DNA of 64,000 nucleotides from Brachycybe producta (GCA_036925085.1 JAUPFP010000023.1:3372278-3436277), one strand, 5' to 3'; shown: positions 22,768 to 37,700, counted from the first letter of the stretch. The notes: generated by a model from the sequence alone, not told the origin. Program-made: numbers and translations.

Positions 22768-25700
22768 ATGGTAAGAAATGCATGAAAGTTATTTTAAAAA
22801 TGTAATTAAATGATTTATGAACAGCTGATTTTATAGAAATCTTTATTATTGTGTCTTTCAGGAGCAAAACATTCAGGAGAAACTAGTAAGTGTTTTAAAA
22901 ACTAGAAGGGTAAATCACTGAAGTATATTTTCATGTGGAGGGGGGGGGGGGGTGTTGTTTCGAATAGTGCTTACGTTAAGGTATGTCGCTACAGATAAGA
23001 CGATTTTGTATAGTACTACGGTAACTATACCTTAGGCAATTGCTCTTGGTAATATTTTTAAGCCTCTAACGAGGTCTCGATCTATACTTGACTGATAATC
23101 GACAGGCATTTATAAATCGGGAAGAACTTCAGTTAGCTCCGCCCTTTTTATGACGACCGGCAACTTCTAATTGGTTGGTTATGTAGTCTGACGTCACAAG
23201 CGCAGACCCTTTTCAACGTTGAACCACACAACAAACCAATTAGAAGTTGCCGGTCGTCATAAAAAGGGCGGAGCCAACTGCAGTTCTTCTCGATTTCGAA
23301 ATGCCTGTGATAATTGTCGTCAAATAATTGAAATTACTAAAATATGATACACGAAGTCATATTGACATAATCCTATTTTAATAACTTTCCATTGTTTTAA
23401 TCTCTGCCAAACCCCCCAAAATGGACTTTTTTTTAATCTAATCAAATTCTTGTAAATTAAGGTTTGTGTGGTTTTTTTCATGTTGATATAAAAATGGTGA
23501 TAACATTATTTTAGAATCGGAAAATCAATTTAAGAGCCTAGATCCACGTCCATCTTGTTGTTTTGAGCAGACGACAACGAGACAAATGAGTGTTCTTATA
23601 TGGTGTTAATAAAACTGCAAGAAATCGCCTCACAATCGCTCAATTAAAATACAGTAAAGCGCAAAATGCAACAAAAAGTATTGTTCTTCACGTGCTCGAT
23701 TTATATAATTTTTGAAAAGGTCCTTCTATTTTTAAACAACGTTCAAAGTCGTTCGTTTTTTCAACCCCATGTTAAATCACATAGGATCAAAAACAGTCTC
23801 ACAAACATTTGAAAAACTCTCGTTAAAAACGATTTAAAACAATAACAAAATAATTAGCACATACATTCATGTATTGGCTTCACGATGTTTCCTTTTTATA
23901 AATTTTGAAAAGGTCCTTCTATTTTTTTAATAACGTTTAAAATCGTACGTTTTTAAACTCCATGTTAAGTCCCATAGGACTAAAACACCGTCCAACAAAA
24001 GTTAAGAGAACTCTCATTAAAAATGATTTAGAGCAATCAGAAAAATTAGCACGTACTTACACGTGTTTATTGCCTTCAGGATTATTCCTTTTTCTAAATT
24101 TTAAAAGGGCTTTCTATTTTTAAATAACATTTAAAATCTTACGTTTTTTAACTCCATGTTAAGTCCCATAGGAGCAAAAAACCGTCACCCAAACATTTGA
24201 AGAACTCCCGTTAAAAACGACTTAGAACAATCACACAAAAATTAGCACGTGCATTAATCTATTGGCTTCACGATGTTTTCCTTTTACAAGGTTAGCACGC
24301 GAAATTATTTTTCTATTAATTATTATGTGACTTCAAACCGAGAGAAAAAACGTTAAAAAACCGTTTTTCAATCAACAACGATCACAGCGCCTACATTCGG
24401 AGAAATTTTGAAATAAACGCTGTATCTAGGCTCTTAATGTTTTATGAACAGCTGATGTTTAGAAGAAACGTACCTCAAGGGTTTTTTTCATCTTCGTATC
24501 TTTGAAAATTAACTTTTTATGAACAAAATTTTTTAAAAAAAAATATCGTCTGTTTAAACAATTAAACTTAAAAAAAACCTGACATAAAAAGTTAATTTTA
24601 AAAAATATTATATAGTTCAACATAAACATTTTATAGACAAAAAATTTACAAAATATCTTCTGCTTGAATTAGGATCATTTTCAAACTCATATAAATGTTT
24701 ATTTTTCTAAGATATAAATAAACATGAAAAATGATTGAGCTACCCTTCTAGTTTCTAAAACGCATTCATGTTTCTTTTCATTTTGCTCTTCTGAAAGACA
24801 GAATAATTAAGAGTTCAAGAGGCGTTTATCCATTGTAAGCAATGTTAAAAAGATTAATTGAAGTGTGCATTTCCAAAACGTTGTAGACACCAAAAAATGT
24901 AACCAAACTACATTAAAGATATAAAATATTGTAATACGATTTACAGAATGCGAAGAAATGAAGCGAATGTATTAAAAATTATTAATCAGTATTGGAATAT
25001 TTTTTATAAAAATTTTAAACTTCACTTCAGTTTCAAAAAACGTTGTTAATGCCAGCATGCAACATATGCTCACAAGTTGTCACTATAGTGACACTAATGG
25101 CGTTTACAACGTGACCATAGTAACTAAGTGACTGGCCGTGTTGCCACTCGAATTGCTGCTATTAGCTGTTACAACGTTATGACTTGCACAACAATTTTAC
25201 TTCAGTTTTTTACGACTAGAAACAACACTATTGTGACAAGCAAAATTCCCTGCAGAAAGCATGGCGTTTACAATCCATTATCGATTTTTAAAAAAAACGT
25301 ATTTTACCCTTATATGGCATTTACAACGTTATGGAAATGCACGCCTTAATTATTAAAGATTAGCAACCATCAAGTTTAATTGTCTAAATATAAATCACAA
25401 CAACATTTTTTGTTTCAAAAATATGAATTTGCCTTTTATTAATTAAATAATTAAATTATGAATACATTATTGCGATAAAATAATAAATAATAAATAATCA
25501 CAAAATATCGTGCGAATCTTTGTCTCGAATTAAATTAAATATTTTCGCAATTGCCGAGATCATCACTGAAATTGACAAATAAAAAGTTAGATTAGTTCAA
25601 AAAATAACTTTTGAGAGAGTTCACAGACCTAGCGACTTTTAGTGTTTTAGATGAACTGCAAAAAGTGGTCGTGTAAAATCGAGTGGTCAGTTTTTAGCCA

Positions 25701-28700
25701 CAAGCCGACCACTCTTATGAAGTTCGTTTTGACCACTAAAAGTCGCCCAAGTATTATTTTGTTGGTTTCATTTCTTACTGTTTGGAGTATCGCAGTCCGT
25801 GATCTCCGTACGACGAATAGTTGTCGATAAACGGCATTTCTAACATTTCCGGTTTGTATTTCTTTAAGAAATAAATCCAACACGACAGTACATCTCCGGA
25901 ATCGTCCGTAAGAATTACGTCTCGTTGAATACGTTCGTATAAGTCGGGATGACATTCCAATTCGTCCATCACTTTCAACATTTCGTCGTCGATTTCATAG
26001 ATTTCTCCAACTATGTTCTATAAAAACCAAATTAATTTAAAATTAGTTTCATTTATTTCAAGTCGATTTTTTTGGTTTTGAATTTTAATATAACTCACTT
26101 TTCCTATGCCTTCGTTATACATTAAAAAGGGTACGTTGAATTTGGATGCGATGACTAGTGGCCACTTATCAACGGTTTTGGCACTTCCTACGAAACGAGC
26201 GTAACCGTTCCCTTTCTCGGTTAGCAAATTATGGTTCGGTTCTTCATTTTTCAGTGTTCCGTAAACGAAAAGTCTATGTACGACCATCTGGAAGAGAAAG
26301 AAACAAAAATTAAATTAGACAAATAAACATAAAAGAACGAAAATTAATGAAAACAAATTTAAAAAATGTTTTAGAAAACTAGAAAGGTAGCACGAATTGC
26401 TTAATGGTATATTTTCATGTTGATATAGTTTAAAATAAGCTTTTTTAAAAAGTTTCTTCTGAAAAAATATCAGCATGAAAATGTTGTAAAAGTGATAGAG
26501 TATCACAGACTACCGTTCTAGTTTTTAACACACTTTCAATTTCTACTTACTGTTGCTCCATTATAAAACATAAAAGAAGAAAAGAGAAATATTCAGGTTT
26601 ATTTCTTTTAAATACGTTTTTTTTACTCTGTATATTTAAATAAATAAATTAAAAAGAATATAATTTGAATTTTGTTTAAATTGATAAATTTTAAAATAAA
26701 CTATTCGGTTAATTACAATTCATGCAATCATTAAAAAAATGTTAAAGAAAATTATTTCAAGTTATTATGATCATTGTTGTAAAATAAGTAAATTTTACAA
26801 CAATTCTTCATATGTATATTTTTTACCTCAATTTAAAAAAAATTTAAAATTTATATTAAAGAAAAATTTAAAAGCAATTTTAAAATTTTAAAAACTTATA
26901 AATAATATAATTAAATAATAATATAAAAAAATTTTAAGTCTAAACTTACTTTTGGTTGTTATTGTAGTTTTATTATTTGTTGTTTGTTGTTGATACTCAA
27001 GTAAGCTCTCAAATGAATTGAATGAAGATTTAAAGAAATTTATCTCGATATATATACAATAATTTCAGGATATACAAATTAATTTCTCAACTTTGAAGGA
27101 AAGATGAAGAATAACATTTTTTCCTTGCTATACAAATCAAAAAAAAAATGAGTCAAAACAAAATTACTTTTGTGTTGTGATATATTTGTGCGTATGTTAG
27201 TATAATTTTAGCAGGATAATCATTTTTATTATCTTCCTCAATGGGAACATTGGGGAAGTACACGGATTACATTCAAAGTGAGTTAAAAAGTGGGCAAGTT
27301 TTCCCGCGCTTTTTATGACGTCACGAGGCACTTTCCCGCCAAATATCGATTTTTTTTAAATATAGTTTGAAAAACATGACTTGCCATCTTTTGATTAAAT
27401 ATGTCATTATAAATTAAGAATTTTTTAATGACATAATTACGGGTGTGCGATAATTGTCATTTCACCATTTCACAGAGCTCTCTGTTGTAAAGCTGTTTGT
27501 TTGTCTGTGATTTTTTTTTGTCATTCTTTTTAATTTACTGTATAAAAGTATGACGGTCGTAGTAAATAGCGCATCGATAGAATTTCATTGATTGAAAAGT
27601 TGGAAACTAAAGAATTAATATTGTATGAAATGCATAAAAGTTCGGGTGTAATTCTTTCGAAGAGCGCCTACATTAAGGTATCCCGCTTCAAATAAAAGTT
27701 TTTAATTTTAATAGCTTAGTGGGAACGTATGTCTCCACCTCTAACGCTATTACTTAGGGGTATTTTGATCGTTATTTAATTTATATTTCAAAATAAACAT
27801 TTTATAGACAAAAAATTAAAAAAATATCGTCTGCTTGAATTCGGATTATTTTCAAACTCACCTACATGAAAATGATTGAGCTACCCTTTGTGACACCCTG
27901 TATCTACAGACTTGTGGAGCACCCCGTAGAAATTCTTTTCTGTCAGCATGGCACCCCTTGCTACACAGATGTCCAGACTTGGGTGGCCCGAATTCTTAGT
28001 GAATTCGAGGAACCAAGTAGAACCGTGAGAAATTGGGGAAAGAGTCCCAAAATACCTTTCTTTATAAGGTAATAATCTCAGCCCAGGGCAATGATTGGCC
28101 CAGTTGGTCAATCATTGGGCCCTGAGGTGACAGTTTCTCCTTCCAGGAGACCGAATGAGAGGACCGTGCCACTTATGTGTGAGGACAGTTTGAGACAGAG
28201 TTTAGAGAGTAAGTTTAAACTAGAGTTCGAGTTTACAGTTCGAGTTTAGAGTTCAAGTTTGTAACCAAAGAGATATTTTCTAAAATATATATAGAAATAC
28301 GCACAACAATGTAACCGTGAAATATGTAAACGAACAGTAAAGAGTTTTATCTACCTCAAGAATTGTGGGTGCAAGTGTTTTGTGAGTTTAATTCTCTCTA
28401 CAGCGAATAACAAATTGAGGAGCTTTTGCCAGCAATTATCACCACCGGTAGAGGCACTTGGAAACTTTCCAAGTCCTTGTGTTCGGTGCCTTCAACAAGG
28501 CCAAAGTAGGACAGAGGAGGTTGGGCGTGGTTATGCACTGTACAAAAGATTCCTAAGGAGTAGTCTTTTTGTGGGCTATTCAAGTATACAACTGATCGCG
28601 AGAGGACTGTATTGTTTGGTACTAGCGACCGGGTTAGTATGAGATGTTGCTACCTTAAAATCAGGGGCTGGTCTGCAGCCCGCACCACCCCAAGCGGGCG

Positions 28701-31700
28701 GTGCTAGAAGGCCAGCCGCGTCACACCTTCTAGTTTCTAAAACACATTCAACTTTCTCTTCATGTTTCACCTTAAAGACAGTATAATCAAGAGTTCGAGT
28801 CATATGTTGACATTAATTGTAATTTAATAATTTTTCAATGTTGCCAAATAATAAAAATGGACTTCTAATCTAAACGAATTCTTGTAAATCCAGGTTTGTG
28901 TGGGTTTTTTTGTTGTTGTTATTGATATAAAAATTGTGATAAAATTCTGTTTGAATCTGAAAACCACTTTCAACTAAAATTAAGTGAAACTTAAAATTTT
29001 CTCTGAAAATATTTTAGATTAGAAAGTCACTTATACCTAGTACACACCTGATAATTTAAATGCATTTAAATAATAAATGTGTTCTACAGAGCCACTGTGA
29101 AGGACAAACAAACAATATGTCAAAGTCAATTTATTTAGTTAATCTCAAAATATTGAGTTAATACTTAAATATAACATATAAACTATTGACAAATATTGAT
29201 TTAGTATTTCAATTTAAAATATTAATAATATGACACCCCCTGCACATGTGTCGCGTGCACACATGTGTGATGGATGTCGCTAACTAGGTCTTCTGAAGTT
29301 TGACCACCCCTTTCTTTGGTCAGAAAGGTTTCCCATAAAGACAGTGTCCAAAATACGAAAAGATATTTCTTTTCGTCGGCACATATGGATGCAATTAAGA
29401 AGAGGAAATCACTTTTCCTCATGTCCAGTGACACTGGACTGGCCCAAATGACTTCTACGAAATCATTTGAATATTTCGCAGAAATGAATTCTAAAAAAAG
29501 AAATATTTTGGGACCAGAGATCGCCATTGGTCAGCACAACCTATGGGCGGCTGCTGGTCACGAGTGGGCCCCTCTCAAGGGCCAGAGTAATAAAACAAGC
29601 ATGCGAGGTACCCTCAGGAGGACAGTAGGCAAAAAGTTGCAGGAGCAGAATGTTTCCCTCCTCGTTGGAGAGTAGAATATTCTAAGTATAAAAACCTAAC
29701 CTAACCTTTTCTACAAGTTTCAGTTGCTTATGTCGTAACCATTCGCTTATGTATTCGTTTATTTTCATTTGTATTATGTATCAACAAACGTAAAATAAAT
29801 TCAGTTTGTATCATAATAAGAAAAGCCGTTTTTCTTATTTGTGAAGTCGTCACTTTTTCTTTAAAACGTGGGAACTTTGAGTCTCGTACACACGGAACGC
29901 AACACAGATCGACATGCCACGGAGTCCTACTCCTACCAGAGGCGAGGACGACCAAGGGCCACGCATCCAGGTCATCAACTCGACCTGGATCACCCGGCAG
30001 GTCACAGAGCTCGAGCTCGGAGTGTGGAGCTTCACACAACCCGGACCCGATTGGCTGGCACTGGGCGAGCCACCCAACAAAGAGAGAGACCAAGCTGGAC
30101 CGAGTCTAGCATCGTTACAGAAGGACAAAAAGACAAGCAACCGCCTATACAACAGGGTTACAATAATAAAGTATATTTTTATTTGGGTTTATGTCCTTAA
30201 CTGGATTCCGTATAATTCACCTAAGCACATTTAATTTGAATTCATTTAACTATGTGTGTACAAGGTATTAGCCTCTAAGTTAAGATGTGACCATTAGGTT
30301 TTTATTAGAATTAATTACAAATGATGCCACTAGATGGAGATATAGGAATTCATGTGAACACGCCCTTAGATCTCTGTGTACGCGGCTAAGTTCAAGGAGC
30401 GTATTTACTGCTACCAGTATGGAGGTTTTTAAAAGCATTTATTGAACAAAACTCTAGTGATGTGCCATTGAAATATTTCACATGACATGAGTTTGAAATA
30501 TTTCAAAAAAATGTGAAAATTATTTCAAAAAACTGTAAACGTAAAAAATGGTGATTGTAATTGGTTCATAGGAACATGTTTAATTTTACTATTTGTGTCG
30601 TTTTTGTGTCAATTTTTGTTCAAAGTTTTTGAAATCTTGTTTCCTTTTCTTCAATCATTTTTGAATAAATGGAAATTTTTAATGTTCCATTTTGTAAAAT
30701 TATTATAAGTAACTTTATTCAAACACTTTGTCTAATTATTCTACAATCATTAGTCACATTATGTGAGAAATAATTATATATACTATTAGTATATAAAGTT
30801 AATGAAAACTTATGCAATTTTATATCTTGTTTTATTTTATGGATTTCAATTTTACAACTTTTCATAAATTTCATGAACTATTTCAACAAAATAAATTTCA
30901 TGAAATTGCCCTTCACTTATAAAATATTGTAATACGATTTACAGAATGCAAAGAAATGAAGCGAATGTATTCAAAATTATTAATCAGTATTGGAATATTT
31001 TTTATAAAAATTTTAAACTTCACTTCAGTTTCAAAAAACGTTGTTAATGCCAGCATGCAACATATGCTCACAAGTTGTCACTATAGTGACACTAATGGCA
31101 TTTACAACGTGACCATAGTCACTAAGTGACTGGCCGTGTTGCCACTCGAATTGCTGCTATTGGCTGTTACAACGTTATGACTTGCACAACAATTTTACTT
31201 CAGTTTTTTACGACTAGAAACAACACTTTTGTGACAATCAAAATTCCCTGCAGAAAGCATGGCGTTTACAACCCATTATCGATTTTTAAAAAAACGTATT
31301 TTACCCTTATATGGCATTTACAACGTTATGGAAATGCACGCCTTAATTATTAAAGATTAGGAACCATCAAGAGTAATTGTCTCTAAAATATAAATCACAA
31401 CAACATTTTTTGTTTCAAAAATATGAATTTGCCTTTTATTAATTAAATAATTAAATTATGAATACATTATTGCAATAAAATAATAAATAATAAATAATCA
31501 CAGATATTTTTTTATATTTGGAAAGTTTTCAAATAAAAAAAACTCCAATGTTAGCTTCAGTGGAATTCCAAACACAATTAAAACTCGTGCGAATCTTTGT
31601 CTCGAATAAAATTAAATATTTTCGCAATTGCCGAGATCATCACTGAAATTGACAAAGAAAAAGTTAATTAGTTCAAAAAATAACTTTTGAGAGAGTTCAC

Positions 31701-34700
31701 AGACCTAGCGACTTTTAGTGTTCAAGATGAACTGCAAAAAGTGGTCGTGTAAAATCGACTAGAGTGGTCGGTTTTTAACCACAAGCCGACCACTCTTAAA
31801 GTTCGTTTTGACCACTAAAAGTCGCCCAAGTATTATTTTGTTGGTTTAATTTCTTACTGTTTGGAGTATCGCAGTCCGTGATCTCCGTACGACGAATAGT
31901 TGTCGATAAACGGCATTTCTAACATTTCCGGTTTGTATTTCTTTAAGAAATAAATCCAACATGACAGTACATCTCCGGAATCGTCCGTAAGAATTACGTC
32001 TCGTTGAATACGTTCGTATAAGTCGGGATGACATTCCAATTCGTCCATCACTTTCAACATTTCGTCGTCGATTTCATAGATTTCTCCAACTATGTTCTAT
32101 AAAAACCAAATTAATTTAAAATTAGTTTAATTTATTTCAAGTCGATTTTTTTGGTTTTGAATTTTAATATAACTCACTTTTCCTATGCCTTCGTTATACA
32201 TTAAAAAGGGTACGTTGAATTTGGATGCGATGACTAGTGGCCACTTATCAACGGTTTTGGCACTTCCTACGAAACGAGCGTAACCGTTCCCTTTCTCGGT
32301 TAGCAAATTATGGTTCGGTTCTTCATTTTTCAGTGTTCCGTAAACGAAAAGTCTATGTACGACCATCTATAGAAGAGAAAGAAACAAAAATTAAATTAGA
32401 CAAATAAACATAAAAGAACGAAAATTAATGAAATAAAATTTAAAAAATGTTTTAGAAATCTAGAAAGGTAGCATGAAATGCTTAATGGTATATTTTCATG
32501 TTGATATATTTTAAAATAAGCTTTTTTAAAAAGTTTCTTTTGAAAAAATATCAACATGAAAATGTTGTAAAAGTGATACACAGAGTATTAGAGACTACCG
32601 TTCTAGTTTTTAACACACTTTCAATTTCTACTTAATGTTGCTCCATTATAAAACATAAATGAAGAAAAGAGAATTATTCAGGTTTATTTCTTTTAAATAC
32701 GATTTTTTTACTCAAATTATATTATTTTTTATTTATTTATTTAAATATACATATTTAAATAAATAAATAAAACATAATATAATTTGAATTTTGTTTAAAT
32801 TAATAAATTTTAAAATAAACTATTCGGTTAATTACAATTCATGCAATCATTAAAAAATGTTAAGCAAAACTATTTTAAGTTATTGATCGTTGTTGTAAAA
32901 TAAGTAAATTTTACAACAATTTTTCATATATATATATATTTTTACCTCAATTAAAGAAAAATTTAAAAGCGATTTTAAAATTTTAAAAACTTATAAAAAA
33001 ATAAAATATAATATATGTATTAATATATAATGTAAAATAAAATATAAATATTATGAAATCTTTTTAAGTCAGAACTTACTTTTGGTTGTTATTGTAGTTT
33101 TGTTATTTGTTGTTTGTTGTTGATACTCAAGTGAGCTCTCAAATGAATTGAATGAAGATTTAAAGAAATTTATCTCGATATATATACAATAATTTCAGGA
33201 TATACAAATTAATTTCTCAACTTTGAAGGAAAGATGAAGAATAAAATTTTTCCTTGCTATACAAATCAAAAAAATGAGTCAAAACAAAATTACTTTTGTG
33301 TTGTGATATATTTGTACGTATGTTAGTATAATTTTAGCCGGATAATCATTTTTATTATCTTCCTCAATGGGAGCATTGGGGAAGTACACGGATTACATTC
33401 AAAGTGAGGTAAAGTGGGCAAGTTTTCCCGCGCTTTTTTTGACGTCACGAGGCATTTTCCTCCAAATATCGATTTTTTTTTTAATATAGTTTGAAAAACA
33501 TGACTTGCCATCTTTTGATTAAATATGTCATTATAAATTTAGAATTTTTTAATGACATAATTACGGGTGTGCGATAATTGTCATTTCACCATTTCACAGA
33601 GCTCTCTGTTGTAAAGCTGTTTGTTTGATTGTGATTTTTTTGTCATTCTTTTTAATTTCAGTTAATTACTGTATAAAAGTATGACGGCCGTAGTAAATAA
33701 CGCATCGATCGAATTTCATTGATTAGAAAGTTGGAAACTAAAGAATTAAAATGGTATGAAATGCATAAAAGTTCGGGTGTAATTCTTTCGAAGAGCGCCT
33801 ACATTTAGGTATCCCGCTTCAAATAAGAGTTTTTTTTTATTTTAATAGCTTAGTATTAAAATGTATGCCTCCTCTGCCTCTGACGCTATTACTTAGTGGT
33901 ATTTTCATCTTTATATTATTATACGAGTGGGGTAACCCGTCATATATGACGGGAGCAATATTCACAGGCAATTGTGCCCAGCATGAGAATTTTTTTTCCT
34001 CCGCCCTTTTATGACGTCAGACCCAAATAACAAACCAATTATAAATTGATGACGTTCATAAAAGGGCTGAGCAAAAGAAATTCTAATGCTGGGCACAATT
34101 GCCTGTGATAAACTGTAGTTTAATTTTGCTACTATTATCCCCTCCCCTTTTTATATTTGAAAGAGAAAATGAGTTTTTCATTTTCTCTGGTGTGCGCATG
34201 CGCGTCGTTTGTTCCTTTTTTACTTATTTCATTTCAATTTCAGTCACCCTCTCCCACTTTTTCCCCCTCCACGTTTCTCTCTCCCCCCTCTACACTTTCC
34301 AACCTTTTCCCCTCTCCAATTTAATATCATGGGGTTCTTGGATGGGGAGTGTGCAACATATAGTTGACCTTGAGAAAAAAGTGGTTCATTCATTTAAATT
34401 TATATAAATTCCGATGTTACACACACACACACAGACCTGGCTTAATATATATAATAATATTTCAAAATAAACATTTTATAGACAAAAAAATTAAAAAAAA
34501 TATCTTCTGCTTGAATTCGGATCATTTTCAAACTCACATACATGAAAATGATTGAGCTACCTTTCTAGTTTCTAAAACACATTCAACTTTCTCTTCATGT
34601 TTCACCTTAAAGACAGAATAATCAGAGTTCGAGTCATATGTTGACATTAATTGTAATTTAAGAATTTTTCAAAGTTGCCAAATAAAAAAAGGACTTCTAA

Positions 34701-37700
34701 TCTAATCGAATTCTTGTAAATCCAAGTTTGTGTGGTTTTTTGTTGTTGTTATTGATATAAAAATTGTGATAAAATTTTGTTTGAATCTGAAAATCACTTT
34801 CAACTAAAATTAAGTGAAACTTAAAATTCTCTCTGAAAATATTTTAGATTAGAAAGTCACTTATACCTAGTACACACCTGATAATTTAAATGAATTTAAG
34901 TAATAAATGTGTTCTACAGAGCCCTGTGAAGGGCAAACAAACAATATGTTGAATTCAATTTATTTCGTTAATAATCTCAAAATATTGAGTTAATACTTAA
35001 TATATAAATACTAGTGGGGTAACCCGTCATAAATGACGGGAGCAAAATTCACAGGCAATTGTGCCCAGTATTAGAATTTCTTTTCCTCCGCCCTTCTATG
35101 ACGTCAGACCAAGTATCAAACCAATTAGAAATTGATGACGTTCATAAAAGGGCGGAGCAAAAGAAATTCTAATGCTGGGCACAATTGTCTGTGATAAACT
35201 GTAGTTTAATTTTGCTACTATTATCTCCTCCCCTTTTTATATTTGAAAGAAAAAATAAGTTTTTCATTTTCTCTGGTGTGCGCATGCGCGTCGTTTGTTC
35301 CTTTTTTATTCCTTTCATTTCAATTTCAGTCACCCTCTCCCACTTTTCCCCCTCCACGTTTCTCTCTCTCCCTCTCTACACTTTCCAACCTTTTCCCCTC
35401 TACAATTTATTATCATGGGATTCTTGGATGGGGAGTGTGCAACATATAGTTGACCTTGAGAAAAATAGCGGTTCATTTATTCATTTAAATTTATATAAAT
35501 TCCGACGTGCTTCAAGGTTTGTACAGTGTTAATCACATACACACATACCTGGCTTAATATATATATAAAATATAACTATTGACAAAATATTGATTTAGTA
35601 TTTCAATTTAAAATATTAATAATAAAGTCGATTTTTATTTGGTTCATGTCCTTAACTGGATTCCGTATAATTCACCTAAGCACATTTAATTTGAATTAAT
35701 TTAACTATGTGTGTACAAGGTATTAGCCTCAAAGTTAAGGTGTGACCATTAGGTTTTTATTAGAATTAATTACAAATGATGCCACTAGATGGAGATATGG
35801 GAATTCACGTGAACACGAACTTAGATCTCTGTGTATGCGGCTAAGTTCAAGGAGCGTATTTACTGCTACCAGTATGGAGGTTTTTAAAAGCATTTATTGA
35901 ACAAAACTATAGTGATGTGCCATTGAAATATTTCACATGACATGAGTTTGAAATATTTCAAAAAAATGTGAAAATTATTTCAAAAAACTGTTTCCAAGTA
36001 CTGAAACCATAAACGTAAAAAATGGTGATTGTAATTGGTTCATAGGAACATGTTTAATTATACCATTTGTGTCGTTTTTGTGTCAATTTTTGTTCAAAGT
36101 TTTTGAAATCTTGTTTCCTTTTCTTCAATCATTTTTGAATAAATGGAAATTTTTAATGTTCCATTTTGTAAAATTATTATAAGTGTAACTTCATTCAAAC
36201 ACTTTGTCTAATTATTCTACAATCATTAGTCACATTATGTGAGAAATAATTATATATACTATTAGTATATAAAGTTAATGAAAACTTATGCAATTTTATA
36301 TCTTGTTTTTATTTTATGGATTTTAATTTTACAACTTTTCATAAATTTCATGAACTATTTCAACAAAATAAGTTTCATGAAATTGCCCTTCACTTATAAA
36401 ATATTGTAATACGATTTACAGAATGCGAAGAAATGAAGCGAATGTATTAAAAATTATTAATCAGTATTGGAATATTTTTTATAAAAATTTTAAACTTCAC
36501 TTCTGTTTCAAAAAACGTTGTTAATGCCAGCATGCAACATATGCTCACAAGTTGTCACTATAGTGACACTAATGGCATTTACAACGTGACCATAGTCACT
36601 AAGTGACTGGCCGTGCTGCCACTCGAATTGCTGCTATTGGCTGTTACAACGTTATGATTTGCACAACAATGTTACTTCAGTTTTTTACCACTAGAAACAA
36701 CACTTTTGTGACAAGCAAAATTCCCTGCAGAAAGCATGGCGTTTACAACCCATTATCGATTTTAAAAAAAACGTATTTTACCCTTATATGGCGTTTACAA
36801 CGTTATGGAAATGCACGCCTTAATTATTAAAGATTAGGAACCATCAAGTTTAATTGTCTAAATATAAATCACAACAACATTTTTTTGTTTCAAAAATATG
36901 AATTTGCCTTTTATTAATTAAATAATTAAATTATGAATACATTATTGCAATAAAATAATAAATAATAAATAATCACAGATATTTTTTTATATTTGGAAAG
37001 TTTTCAAATAAAAAAAACTCCAATGTTAGCTTCAGTGGAATTCCAAACACAATTAAAACTCGTGCGAATCTTTGTCTCGAATAAAATTAAATATTTTCGC
37101 AATTGCCGAGATCATCACTGAAATTGACAAAGAAAAAGTTAATTAGTTCAAAAAATAACTTTTGAGAGAGTTCACAGACCTAGCGACTTTTAGTGTTCAA
37201 GATGAACTGCAAAAAGTGGTCGTGTAAAATCGACTAGAGTGGTCGGTTTTTAGCCACAAGCCGACCACTCTTATGAAGTTCGTTTTGACCACTAAAAGTC
37301 GCCCAAGTATTATTTTGTTGGTTTCATTTCTTACTGTTTGGAGTATCGCAGTCCGTGATCTCCGTACGACGAATAGTTGTCGATAAACGGCATTTCTAAC
37401 ATTTCCGGTTTGTATTTCTTTAAGAAATAAATCCAACACGACAGTACATCTCCGGAATTGTCCGTAAGTATTACGTCTCGTTGAATACGTTCGTATAAGT
37501 CGGGATGACATTCCAATTCGTCCATCACTTTCAACATTTCGTCGTCGATTTCATAGATTTCTCCAACTATGTTCTATAAAAACCAAATTAATTTAAAATT
37601 AGTTTAATTTATTTCAAGTCGATTTTTTTTTTCATTTTTAGTTTTGACTTTTAATATAACTCACTTTTCCTATGCCTTCGTTATACATTAAAAAGGGTAC

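Larger units (their letters stand above)
21730..27298. repeat. Tandem unit 1 of 5 (E2F/X block to GGACT copy 1)
   Basis: Begins at the TTTCCCGCGC E2F block beside CDK2, contains the X first exons, and ends just before the next TTTTCCCGCGC. Its sequence matches units 2-4 in blocks: E2F/X exon 1; AATCTAATC(A/G)AATTCTTGTAAAT near 23435; GTTGTTAATGCCAGCATGCA near 25040; and the GGACT gene. It alone retains X exon 2 and carries a private TTAA-flanked element. It lacks the two solo LTRs of units 2 and 4. Confidence 0.8.
27299..33422. repeat. Tandem unit 2 of 5
   Basis: Starts TTTTCCCGCGCTTTTTATGA and has a canonical E2F site TTTCCCGCCAAA at about 27332-27343. The X exon 1 region recurs near 27550-27650 but ATG|GT is replaced (ATTGTATGAAAT). 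It carries two solo LTRs (27889-28725, 29231-30162) at the same sites as in unit 4, then the GGACT copy 2 region. Confidence 0.85.

Noticed and set aside
25128-25349. Similar 73-75-residue frames in units 1-3 (also 31126-31353, 36603-36830)
   Set aside because: They cross a repeat block with GTTTACAACG motifs, their ends shift between units by small indels, and no protein family is recognisable.
27889-28725. Solo LTR A as an LTR of the same family as the element at 1-9189
   Set aside because: Both start TG and end GTCACA, but the bodies do not match by eye.
29316-30234. Open frames on both strands near solo LTR B (and 40790-41766)
   Set aside because: They overlap each other on both strands inside LTR sequence and change frame between the two copies.
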